64,000 nt of DNA from contig UESW01004419.1 in assembly GCA_900491605.1 (NCBI GenBank), positions 1-64,000 on the forward strand. Reading direction: 5' to 3'. Positions 24,160-35,114 of the stretch are shown in pieces (the stretch's first letter is position 1; every line of letters starts with the position of its first letter). The position numbers were made by a program, and so were the translations under genes. The notes beneath the pieces are model-generated. The model ran no database searches and had not been told where the DNA came from. It saw nothing but the letters and a program-made list of their open reading frames with translations. The stretch comes from Calamus simplicifolius. Taxonomy: Eukaryota > Streptophyta > Magnoliopsida > Arecales > Arecaceae.

Positions 24160-24290
24160 TTGCCGTTCGATAAAAAGCAAAGAGCGCCGAACCAAAGAGG
24201 CGTAGTATTTGGTTAATTCGACGTTCGGTAAAAACCAAAGAGTCGCAATGTTTAGCTAATTCCAACGTTCGGTGAAAACCAAAGAGGTAC
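24160..24290 (-). repeat. Three imperfect ~60-bp units just downstream of the LTR TATA box's far side
   Basis: The phrase gttcggtaaaaaccaaagag recurs at about 24167, 24222 and 24267 with small changes (gtgaaaacc, ataaaaagc). On the minus strand these units lie upstream of the TATA box, so they could be promoter or enhancer repeats of the LTR. Confidence 0.6.
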
Positions 24291-25560
24291 ATGAATTCTA
24301 ACACTTAGAATTCCAACGGAAGAATTTAATCTCTCATGAGATGAGATTTTAGCCATCTCATCATGTGAGATCCTTATAAGAGATGTTTGGGTTCATGTGA
24401 TGGTTTAATCTGATATGAATTTATTGGACTGAACCCACATAGATCATGGTCCTAGCCCAAATCAAATTTGGCTAGTCCTGAATCTATTTAAATCAAAATC
24501 AAGTCTAATTTCAAATCAATATTTGAAATTGACTAGTCCTTCTAATAGACTTAAACCAAATTGAATCTTATCACTTGTACTTAACCCAATTGAGATAATT
24601 CAATCAATCAAATTGATTAATTAAATCATATATGATTCTCAATCATTGATCAGCAAATAGATCATCATAGGAAACTTCTATGCGTGTGAATCTCTAGGTT
24701 CGAACCTAAGCCGGTAGCATAGAAACAACTTTCTATACTAATCGATGTGCCCATCTAGCAATGAACCGACGTCGGATAGGTCGAAGAGTTGCCGAGCAAA
24801 CTCCAAGAACCCTAAGAAATAGTTACCGTATAATTCATCCTCTTGACCACAAATGCTAAGGATGGCTTAAGAGCCTGTCAACTCTAAACAGCAAATCCAT
24901 AAAGTGATTTCAATTTTAGTGATCATATGACTTTCACATGAAGTGCCTTGGCCAAGGTCTTGCTAAATTGAAACACAAGCATTTCTCTTTTAACGGATAG
25001 GTCAAATTCCATCTTGATCCATAACTGACTACCACAAGTACTTGATTGCACCCAGTAACCTTTCGTAGTGGATTAGAAATCCAGGTGGTCCGGCACCTAA
25101 GAACAATGAGTTGCTTGTAAGCCACTGGTTGTGATCTTCAGGTCTGAAGGATATTTATACCTATATCTTCTCGGATTAACTCTTGACAGTAGAGTATCCG
25201 AAAATGATCACGTTCGGTGAAATGTACTCCTACACTTTCACCTGTATGTCATCCAGTGTCTCTACACTCCTTGGTTAAGAGGACAACAATAAATATGATA
25301 TACAACGACCTATAATTGATATACTATGGCCCTGTCATAGTATATCATTTGGTCGCGAACTCTTTTAAGGACCTTCAAAGATAAATCCTCCTTTATCGTG
25401 AAGGAAGATCCCGAGGGCTTCATTACTATTAGGAGTTTTAAGAAGATGTTTGTAATGAATAAACTGTTAAATAACTTTTATTAAAATATCAATTTATATA
25501 TAATTTACATTAGCACAATCATCAAATGATTGGCTTTAGGATACAATTCCAACAAAAATG

Positions 25561-25800
25561 GCCTCCCTTGGAAACAGGGCTCCTCTCCTCACCTTCTTCT
25601 CTCTCCCTCCCCTTTCCCCTCTATCTCCTCTCATTTGGATACAGCTTACAGAGAAGGAGTTGATTGAACTAAAAAGTTCCATTATTTGCCTCCCTTGGAA
25701 ACAGGGCTCCTCTCCTCAACTTCTTTTCCCGTTTCCCTCCCCTTTCCCTTGCATCTCATCTCATTTGATACTCCTTACATGGAGGTAGTTGATTAAACTA
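25561..25800 (+). repeat. ~122-bp imperfect tandem duplication
   Basis: The block with cctcccttggaaacagggctcctctcctca occurs at about 25561 and again at about 25689, each followed by pyrimidine-rich sequence and a ttgatt(g/a)aactaaaaagtt phrase. Confidence 0.75.
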
Positions 25801-27190
25801 AAAAGTTTATTATTTGCATTTTTTCTTTTTCCATTATATGTTTGCAATCTTTTCACTTCGATTTTTTCCCCCTTTCTGTTTGCTTCTACGTTGGACGGAT
25901 TGCTAGTTCACTTGGGAAACCCTTCTACTTTTATTTCTAATCTAGATATTAACGAGCTTTATTTTTCCTTTTTCTTTTTTAAGTCATGTCACCTCTTCGT
26001 CATTAACATTGGATCTTATCATACTATTGTGAATATTGCTTTTTTTTTAAAAAAAAATATAAATATTTTTATTTTCTCTATCTCTTTCTACTTAAAATAT
26101 AGTTTTTTTTTCTTTCTTTTTGTTTAAAATCCTTTAAAATCTTATACTATTTCTAGGGACAAATAGCTGCTTCGGACTTTCTTCGATATTAGGAGACATG
26201 AGTGTTGATTGGGTTGAGAGGGAGGGGCATCTTAAGAGAGAGGAGATCAAGAATGAGACACTTGCTAGGCACAAAAGGCAAAAGGTATGTTTTTTCCTAC
26301 AAGAAAGGTCTTACTCTATTTACTGGTTGCAATATTGGATGGTCAAGATTGTGCATATGTATTAATCATGATAGATTTTGTATAAACCTACGATAGATTT
26401 TGGATCAGTTCATATGTATTAATCTAGGGTTGCTGTAAGATTTTCTTTTTTATGTAGCAATGTCATTATGCCATTATTTTGCTCATTCTGGGCAGATGGA
26501 TGTTACATAGGCGTTGAGTCCTTGAAGGAAAATAAGGAAAGGAAAAATGTTGAAAGAAAAAGAGACATAATCCTATTTAAGAAGATAGAGTGGTGTATCA
26601 TTGCTTATCTCCAATATTTTAGTCAAGAAGTTTCTTGGAGCACATCCATTGTTACTTACAATGTGTTGATACTTAGATATCATATTCTTAATCCTTGGCA
26701 AAGAGTTGCTTTATCCTCATAGTTCACTATGATTACTTTAAGAAAATAAATACAACTATAAAATAATATATAAGAGAAAAGAAGGCTGATAGCCACCCTA
26801 GATTGTAAGAATCAAGTAGAACAAATCAATAATGACAACAAAGGTAAAATCAACTAATGTTTTTGCACATATTTAGATAGTTTAGTTTGGAATTTTATCA
26901 TGAGTCTACATTAACAGCTTTGCATTTGTGATTAAAGGAGATTTAAGAGATGATTTAACATATGATTGTTGCATTATAAGAGTTGCAAGTGGCATTTGAA
27001 CTAAATTAACCTTGGTGCAAGTTGGTTAAATCAAATCAAGTTTGGCTTTCTTCTAATGTCTCAATGGCTAGTTCTTGCTAGAAATTAATATTTTTTAAAT
27101 GGTTATTTTTTATTTAGTTCTAAATGAATCTTTTATTAGTTTATTTATCTTTTATATGAGGAGATATTATTTATATAGTTCTTTACTCGA
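25801..27190. other. No gene recognised; T-rich, one short exon-like frame
   Basis: A pyrimidine-rich region at 25800-26130. An exon-like stretch near 26205-26290 (SVDWVEREGHLKREEI) ends at a possible GT donor and could be an upstream exon of the ASG1-like relic, but I cannot match it to that family. Confidence 0.3.
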
Positions 27191-27197
27191 TCTATGC

Positions 27198-29795
27198 AGA
27201 TAGATTTATGCACTGACTTGACAGTGAAACAAAGCTTTCTAGGTTTGGCTTTAAAGAAAACCCTATATTTATTGGATTTCATTAATTGGAAGCTATCTCA
27301 TGAGGAGATCACTCCTCTTGATGAACCAACTACAAGTATAACAATGGAAAAACAAAAAACCAAAGATGATAAGTATAATATCCAATTTACATCTACGAAA
27401 TGGAAGGCTTCAAATTTTCCTGCAACAAAACTCAAGATTGGCGCTTGGGAGGTAATGTTATGCTTTGGTTCAATAAGATAAATTATAAAAGCAAATAATC
27501 AAAAACGAAGCTTGCTAATTAGATTTTCTTCTAAGCATCTAACATTTTTCTTTTTAACTACATTTCACAATTTTAGAGAACGTCAAAAAATGAAGGAGAT
27601 ATTGTAGCTAAGTTTTACTATGCCAAGCAACAACTTGTGTGGGAGATACTAGAAAATGATTGAAACAAAAGCTTGAGATCCAATGGCTTGACATCTTAGC
27701 AATCAGAGCACATTTACAGAGCAGCAACCAGATACTTTGGAGGATGAGGTTAGATGATTTTCATACACATATTCTTATCCTATTGATTATTTTTGTTACA
27801 TTCTTACTTCATTGACTATTTTTATGGTCTTAGACATGTTTTAGACTAATTCATGGCTTTGAATGGTTTGTTGAAGTTTCTTAATAATTTTATTCTTTTA
27901 ATAACAAGCTGTGGAATATTTGTTTGAATTGGGTAGCTAAGATATTTGGTTATAGGCAGTTAAGACAGCAGCCGATGTTCTTTAATGAAGTAAATCCACA
28001 GCCAAGAAAGCATACTAATTGGGAAGCTTGTTCTGATTTTACCAAGGGATTGCAACTAAACACAGGTATATAAAGATTATGTTCACGTCATTTTCTTGGA
28101 TCTATGTTATTTTGCCAATCTTTTCAATGGATTTTTCACATTCAAATTTTTTCATATTTGTTGGGATGTGCTTCTCTTTCTTGAGGAAAAAGAATGCACT
28201 TCTTTATTGATAAAGTAGATAGGTTTTGATTTTGATCTCCAGTCCTTTAGTTTTTTGTCCATGTTAAACTGTATCAATGGTAGGAACTTTTGAAAGCATC
28301 AAGAACAAGCAAAAATAGAATTATAACTTCTTTACCAAAGTTTATGCAATATTCTTATATCTTGTTTCTTCTTTTTATTTCTTTCAGGAGGCATGATCTT
28401 GAGTTTCTAGAAGGAACTTTGCAGAAACATTATGAAAAGCTTTTAAATGCTGATGAACGGCTACTTAAATTGAGCCAAAGAGATTTGGCAAGCAACAATT
28501 CTCCTTTCTTTGAAACTATTGACAATGAGATGCATGATACATGCATGATCAAACCAAAATTTCCACCCACATTCCATCAACCATCCAGCAATTAGTATCT
28601 ACCTTACTACATCATGTTAACAATCAAAGGAGTCTGAATGTTCCTATTCATATTGGTACTTTTGAATCACTTGATCCATTAGTTTGTGTCTGCTATCCAC
28701 TTCCACTATTGAAGCCAACTATTGGAGTTAATCAAATGAATTCATCATGTTCATATCAAGGTATGGTGAATCATACTGAACCATCTAGTATAAGGCATAT
28801 CGAATCCTACTAGTGCAAAACTAATATGAAGTCCATGCCATTTCATCTAGGTCTAAACCATCTCAAGCAATCCATACCATGCCCAATGCCAATGTATCAA
28901 AGCATACTGAACCATCCGATTCAACCCCATACAGTAGCAATGTAGGTAGAGGCTTCCGCTTCGCCTAACTAGTACATCGTCGGATCAGTGCAATATGTAT
29001 TATACCAAACCATCTCAGTCTAGTACTAGTATGGTACCAATGCCTAAAACAACATACCTTAATTCAGGTAATTTACCTTAATTTTACATCCAATCACTTT
29101 ATTAAGATAAGAATGCTAATTGTTTACTTCGTTTTCTTTTCAAGCCATGGAGTTCATGCCAGCTATGGATCAAGCTACAATTGCTTCAAATCTAGGGTCA
29201 TCCTGCTTGGGTAAATCAATGTTTCGTTATGTAATACTCTACTACCATGAGCTTTATCTAATACTTTCTTTTTTTTTTCTCTCTCTCTTAATGCAGCAGA
29301 CAACTTTGCAACTAATAGTGGCAGCTCCACAATGAAACCGATCCTGAACAGCATGTCTAATTTTTACAATCAAGACTTGGAAAATTTTTAAAGGATTGAT
29401 GACACGAAGGGGCACCAATTCTATCAACCACCCTCAAGAGCCTACACCACTTCAGCTCCTAATTTTGAAACAAAATATTCTGACTTCTGTAGAAAAGATC
29501 TACAATCAATTGAGGATTCCTTATTCAGTGAGTTAGGTAATTTGGATGCATTTGACTCTTATGATTCCAGGCTTTATTTAAAATCTATTTGGTCACACCT
29601 TGCCTCAGCAAACTACTAGATTCACAATCAAAATCTTCAAATGGACTTGGCGATTGTAACCAAAACATTGATGGCACAAACTCTCCATTGGAATTGAGAG
29701 ACTCCAACCAATTTGACAACAATGAGCAAATAGATGCTAGTGGCTTATTTCAAAGGTTTGACCTTGTTAACTCTCATCCTGTCTTCTATTCATGA
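27198..29795 (+). pseudogene. ASG1-like gene (At2g24100/At4g30780 family), frameshifted
   Basis: ASG1 (Altered Seed Germination 1) proteins are plant-specific and poorly understood; they have been linked to seed germination and stress responses. Conserved blocks appear in order over plausible exons. 27198-27451: LGLALKKTLYLLDF, then KWKASNFPATKLKIGAWE. 27577-27748: NEGDIVAKFYYAKQQLVWEILEND, then (after a shift) LEIQWLDILAI. 27960-28065: RQQPMFFNEVNPQPRKHTNW. 28388-28595: LQKHYEKLLNADERLLKLSQRD. Junctions fit GT-AG. A missing T at about 27660 and a second shift near 27710 break exon two, and the N-terminal part is not found. Later segments at 28600-29795 (for example ATIASNLGSSCLG, 29160-29210) look like the divergent C-terminal region, also shifted. 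Most likely a pseudogene; two sequencing errors are a weaker alternative. Confidence 0.72.
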
Positions 29796-31640
29796 TAGAC
29801 CTCCATGGCCTTGCTCCATGTGTAGTCTTTTTGCACTCTGTTGGGACAATATGAGAGTATGGTCTATATTAGATGATAGATGATTGGAAAATCTCTAATC
29901 TAGTGTTCTCCCATCAATGAGATAATCTGGATCTTTTTTTTCTTTTTTTCTTTTGCATCTTTTCTATTTAGATAGTCATTCATTGTCCTTCTCATGCATG
30001 TTTGGATAGTCTCTTTTTTAATGAGATATCATCTTATTTGTATGTTGGTTCTTTTTTTTTAGTGGATTTTCTTCATCCTTATATTCAGATATTCATTCAC
30101 CGTTTTAAATGAGTTTTTGCGCTACTAAAATCAATAAGCTTGCACTGCCTATGAACATGCATCCTTATGAATCACGTATTTATCCAATCTAAAATTCATT
30201 CCCATGGTACCTTTAATCATCTGCATTTGTTCCTGTCAGGCCAGAACATTTGATATTGTTGTTAGTGCGGTGTCATTCAACACTAAACAAGGATATATTC
30301 TCTACTAGCGCATTACTATTCCTGGTTGTTTCTACATATGGCTCCATTAAATGAAGGATCTGTAATTTTCTTGCTTCGATTGATTAGAAAGTTTTTATAT
30401 TTTAATTATGATGGTAAAAGTGCTTGATGTTTGGAATATGATCTTGCTATTTAGTTTTGAATTTGTAGATGTCTGAAAGCTATTTTTTATTGGGCTTAAT
30501 CTTTTTAGCACCAAAATACCATCACAAACTTTTTAAACTTAATTTTGAGCTATATTTGTGTAGAAGAATGAAATTTAGCCATGGTAACCAATGAGCATAG
30601 CAGCGCTGTGAAAATTATTATTTACATCCGTTCCAATGAAGATTCTGCAATGAAGACTAGCGCTTAACTTTCAACCTTGAGTTCCACTCAAAAAAATGGC
30701 AATGAGTGCCCAGTTTTGGTAGAATTGGATGGTTACCAAACTCCATTTCTATCTGATATCATTAAAACCAGTCTTGGTCAAATTGTGCACTATGCTACTG
30801 TCGTTCCATAATTTCATATACCCTATCAATTTCAAGCTATAGTATAAATATTGTTGATTTTTTTTCACTATCCTTGCGCTATTTGATACATCATTATAGT
30901 ATAATTATAGTCAGTCCATAACTCCCTTGAAAATATGTTCTATTGCAAATAAAATGAAGAATCCTATTGGAAGTCATCAAACGAAATCAAGCCTGTTGTA
31001 GTTATCAAAAAGTGCCAAGAAGTATTTTTTTAGTTAAAAAATTATTTATTTTTCAGAAATGCAAGAGATGAAGGGCTGGAAAAAGACAGAAAGAAACATA
31101 TAGAACTTTGTGAATATCCTGTGCTCCTAATAAGTAATAAGAATTCATGCAATAAAGGTGCGTTATGGAGACGTATGAGTCTGAAAATTGGTAAACATAA
31201 AGATAATATTTTGTTTAAGTAAAGTAATGTCAGAGCACCGTACTAGGTTTCCATCCATTGGTAGGTGTCATTTATAAGTAGCTAAAATAAGCTATTCAAT
31301 TAGCCTTTTTCTTTTTTTTTTTTAAAAAAAAATTAAAGCTAAGCTTATTCGGACATCACTAGCCTCCAACGGTATCTAATTACAATCTGAAAAACCTTAG
31401 AGCACGTGCAAAATTTAAACATTTGATACGTTTAAGAAGGGTAGAAATTGCTTGCTTTCTCTCTCTTTCCTAAAGAGATTGGCCTAATCTTCAATTGAAA
31501 CAGGGACTCATCAACTCTATTTTCTTGCTCTCTTGATTTTTTTAAGCTGGAGCCACGCTCTCAACATGGCTCTCTTAATTTTTTTAGCTAGCATGCAAGG
31601 AGACATTTGTAACCTAAATCATAACAATTCTTTTATCTCC
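29796..31640. other. Intergenic, no gene seen
   Basis: No recognisable coding or transposon motif on either strand. AT-rich, with several T runs. Confidence 0.4.
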
Positions 31641-31710
31641 GAATGATTGCTTCCATTCCTCATATGCTGCTTCATTAAAGTACATCACTTGTCTTGGAAA
31701 TGTCCTTGGT

Positions 31711-31767
31711 GGAATTTATACCACTTAGATGTTGTGGTGGAATTTATACCACTTAGATGTTGTGGAG
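31711..31767 (+). repeat. 28-bp perfect tandem duplication
   Basis: The phrase aatttataccacttagatg with its flank tgtggtgg occurs twice in a row. Confidence 0.85.
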
Positions 31768-32038
31768 TAAAGCACTATCAATTCCATCAGAGAGTTCTTA
31801 TTTTTGCAAACCTTAGCTACTGGGACTTCCCTGCTGCTTCGGCAGCATACCGGCGTACGGTCATCATTTCTTAGGAGCCCCCACCTCCAGGTTTGTTAAA
31901 ATCAACTTTGATGGAAGTGTTTGTTGGAATTTAGGGGTCTAATACTAAAGATATGCAGCGGAAAATAACCTAAATCCCCATAAAGATCCATGTGTTTTAA
32001 TTAAATTGATTAGGGAACGAGAATCATACCTTATGTGA

Positions 32039-32040
<2 letters not shown>

Positions 32041-32090
<50 letters not shown>
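32041..32090. repeat. (AT)n microsatellite
   Basis: About 50 bp of uninterrupted AT dinucleotides. Confidence 0.97.
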
Positions 32091-32092
<2 letters not shown>

Positions 32093-32347
32093 ATGAGACA
32101 GATCTTTAGGCGCGCTGCACAACTACGGTATCCACACGAATGACCACTTCACAATGGGACTCGGTGTGCTAGCACTCTCTAGAACTCTTCTAGATCAGTT
32201 CAGGAATAATCTCACTAAAAGGCTCTCGTATATTTTGGTGCGCAGAGTTTCTCTGCAAATCCAATGTTGACAGCAAGCGTCGTCTATTTTGGATGAGAGC
32301 AACAACGTCTATTTATAATAAAAAATATCCTATTCAAAGAAAAAATA

Positions 32348-32826
32348 TTCTCATTAATGGGACTCCTAATCTGATTAGGATTCTTAAAAGACACGTCTTC
32401 TCATTAATGGGACTCCTAATCTAATTAGGATTCTTAAAAGACACATCTTCTCATTAATGGACTCCTTAAAAGACACGTCTTCTCATTAATGAGACTCCTA
32501 ATCTGATTAGGATTCCTAAAAATACATCTTCTCATTAATAGACTCTTAATCTAATTAGGATTAGTCTTCTCATTAATGGGACTCCTTAAAAGACACGTCT
32601 TCTCATTAATGGGACTCCTAATCTGATTAGGATTCCTAAAAGACACGTCTTCTCATTAATGGACTCCTAATCTAATTAGGATTCTTAAAAGACACATCTT
32701 CTCATTAATGGGACTCCTTAAAAGACACGTCTTCTCATTAATGGGACTCCTAATCTGATTAGGATTCTAAAAGACACGTCTTCTCATTAATGGACTCCTA
32801 ATTTGATTAGGATTCCTAAAAGACAC
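32348..32826. repeat. ~50-bp minisatellite with an optional palindromic module
   Basis: About ten units built on tcttctcattaatgggactcc and ttaaaagacacgt. Most carry between them the module taatctgattaggattc, whose core TCCTAATCtGATTAGGA is a perfect 8-bp-arm inverted repeat. At least three units lack exactly this module. Confidence 0.9.
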
Positions 32827-34393
32827 AATAGTGAAGATTATTATTTATTATATTTATTAATCTTAAATACTTAAGAATAATAAATATATAAATAATTTTC
32901 GCTGGGTTTATATAAATTAAACCCATAACCCATACGCGTCATTCCTTGTGTGCGACCCTGTAGGTTCACTCAATGTTGGCAGTAGGACTAAAACCCTTTC
33001 CGGCCCACAAGACATAATTGGTCTCTAGCAAGACATTATGTCTACCCAAATTGAGTGAAGATCGTCGATCCGACTTTACCTAGTAAATGTCAATTATCTA
33101 GTCCCTTTGTCACACGATATTTAGTGATTAAGTATGAGGCATAGATCACATCACTCATAGATTGTTTAATCACAAGTTTTCTTGATTCCAGAGTTTGACT
33201 GAATAAACCAAATGTTACTGATAACTTCTATCAATTCATTTGGGCATGGCCATGTACTTTTCTCAGTCTCACTCTTCAAGAGGGCCCAAAATATCTCTCT
33301 CAAATTAATGAGAGGGACAAATTCCTTCACGAACACTCATATCCCTCAACGTAGTTTATTCCATATCCAATCACAGTCTTATGATCATCTGGTTAAAGAT
33401 GATGAAGAGCCGTATCAAAACATGAAATTCACTATGTAGGGATCCATAGTGTCATCAGGTCAAAGGACTAAAATAACATCATGAAGAGAAGTATTCATAA
33501 CAGAATCCATATGATACTCTCATGGTGGGTCGATCCAATACAATGTACTTTACATGTATCTATGTGTTGACTTGATATCTCATATCCATGACCAGTAAAA
33601 CGTGATCATCAATCAACCAACATACTAATCTTACTTCATTATCGTTCCATATAATGAATGATTAGGGATAATTTAGAATAGTATTCTTATCACCTTATAG
33701 TTTCACTATTTAAGTCACATACTTTAATGATATAAGGAAGAATAAACTATTCAAGGAAACCTTTTTATCACATTAGAAGAGCATAAATAATAACATGATA
33801 AATAAAATGGTTTATTAAATAAAGATAAAACCATAAATGACAGTAAATATCATGATAACCTAGGGCACATCGCCAGCAGTGTTCGTGGTAGATGTGCAAG
33901 CTCAGCTTTTGTGATTCATGGGCCTACTGGTGAGATGATGGCGGCTGGTGGATTTGGTCTTCTCGACTCTACAGTGCTTCTTGCTGAGCTGTGTGCTGCT
34001 TGGGCTGGTATCTGTTATGCTATTCGTAGCCTGGGTGTCAGCAGCATTATTATTGAAGAGGATTCCACTATGGTTATCCGCTGGCTTAGGTAGGACTCCA
34101 GTGCCCGATTGCCTATTATCCCCTTGATTAGCGATATTTACTCTTGTAACATCTTGAAAACCTTGTAATTTATGGCATTTTTTATTTGAAATGAAAGTCA
34201 AAGAGTTTCAGTGAAATGTGGTGTGTTGGCCTTTTGATAAATGTAAAGAGAAGAAATTTTGGAGTAAATGAGTATATTTCTGAATGTTAATGAGTTTGAT
34301 TTAAGAAATTGAGAGACTTAAGTTTTAATGGGTTTAAATCACAAGAAAAATCAAGTTTAGTTTGAGTTTTATCCTAAAAGATGTTTTTAGTGG

Positions 34394-34593
34394 TTGGAGT
34401 CGACACTATTTGGAGTGGAGTCGACTCTGGCACGGTTTTAAACTTTCGGCACGCTTTGGAGTCGACACCTGCAGAGGTGGTCGACACCTGACACAGGAGT
34501 TGTCTGGAGTCGACACCTACTTTTCTGAGTCGTCTGGAGCGACACCTATTTCTGCTGGAGCCGACTCCAAATCTGTTGGAGCCGACTCCAAGA
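34394..34593. repeat. Cluster of GGAGTCGACTCC-type palindromes
   Basis: About ten words of the type GGAGTCGAC(A/T)C(C/T) or GGAGCCGACTCC in 200 bp, some at the ends of otherwise different spacers. Compare 12868-13280. Confidence 0.8.
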
Positions 34594-35023
34594 CGGCAGG
34601 TTTTTCTGAGTTAAATCTTGAGAATTTCATATTTATCCGTTTCAAGTCCGATTTGGATGCCGTTTGAACCGTTGGATTTCTAAAATCGAGTTCTTCAAGC
34701 TGGTAAAGTCTTTTCTTAGAAATGTTACATAAAAGTATCGATTTAAGTGAAAAATGATAATCTGGGCTATAAATCGATTAAAAAAATGCTATATCAGGGG
34801 CAAAATGGGAAAAGGCTCCGATGTCAATTGCTAATTGTGTTAAGGGCAACTTGGGAAAGAAAATCTAAGGGCAAAATATCATGGTTATAAGTGAGCCACG
34901 TGTTTTTAAAAAGTGCGTTAAGAGTGTTTGAGGGCAAAAGGGAATTTGGCATGCCTTAACCCTTAAGTTTCCCATGACTTGGTCCCCAAGTCATTAGAGA
35001 AAAAGGGAAACGTGGGTTCAGCC

Positions 35024-35114
35024 AGAGAAAAGAAAGAAAGAAAGAAAGAGAGAAAGAAGAGGAGAAAAGAGAGGAAGAGGAAGAAGGAGGAAGAAAGAGG
35101 AAGGGAAAGGGAAG
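35024..35114 (+). repeat. 91-base uninterrupted polypurine tract
   Basis: Only A and G from 35024 to 35114, beginning with (gaaa)n and becoming ggaagagg-rich. It lies within the Tekay-like LTR. Confidence 0.9.

Larger units (their letters stand above)
23573..25554 (-). mobile_element. Solo LTR, probable copia type (~2.0 kb)
   Basis: Ends are TGTAGGAA at the left and TTCCAACA at the right, flanked by aaaac (23568-23572) and aaaat (25555-25559), 4 of 5 identical. No coding. Orientation is minus because a strong TATA box, CTATAAATAGAGGAC, reads on the minus strand at about 24123-24137. The minus-strand open frame at 25125-24934 lies wholly within the LTR and is not a gene. Confidence 0.72.
31922..33878 (-). 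mobile_element. Solo LTR (probable copia type) in the LINE RNase H
   Basis: Perfect 5-bp target duplication, gtgtt at 31917-31921 and 33879-33883. LTR ends are TGTTGGAATT and CGCCAGCA on the plus strand. Read on the minus strand it begins TGCTGGCG then GTGCCCTAGG, a word common near the start of plant copia LTRs. A minus-strand TATA-like ttataaatagac lies near 32308-32320. Length 1,957 bp, no coding. It contains an AT microsatellite (32041-32090) and a minisatellite (32348-32826). The open frame at 33212-33439 is chance. Confidence 0.85.

Noticed and set aside
24934..25125. Minus-strand open frame of 63 codons
   Set aside because: Lies wholly in the solo LTR, without domain or context.
32348..32826. 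CRISPR-like array
   Set aside because: Direct repeats are adjacent with no unique spacers, inside a plant LTR; it is a minisatellite.
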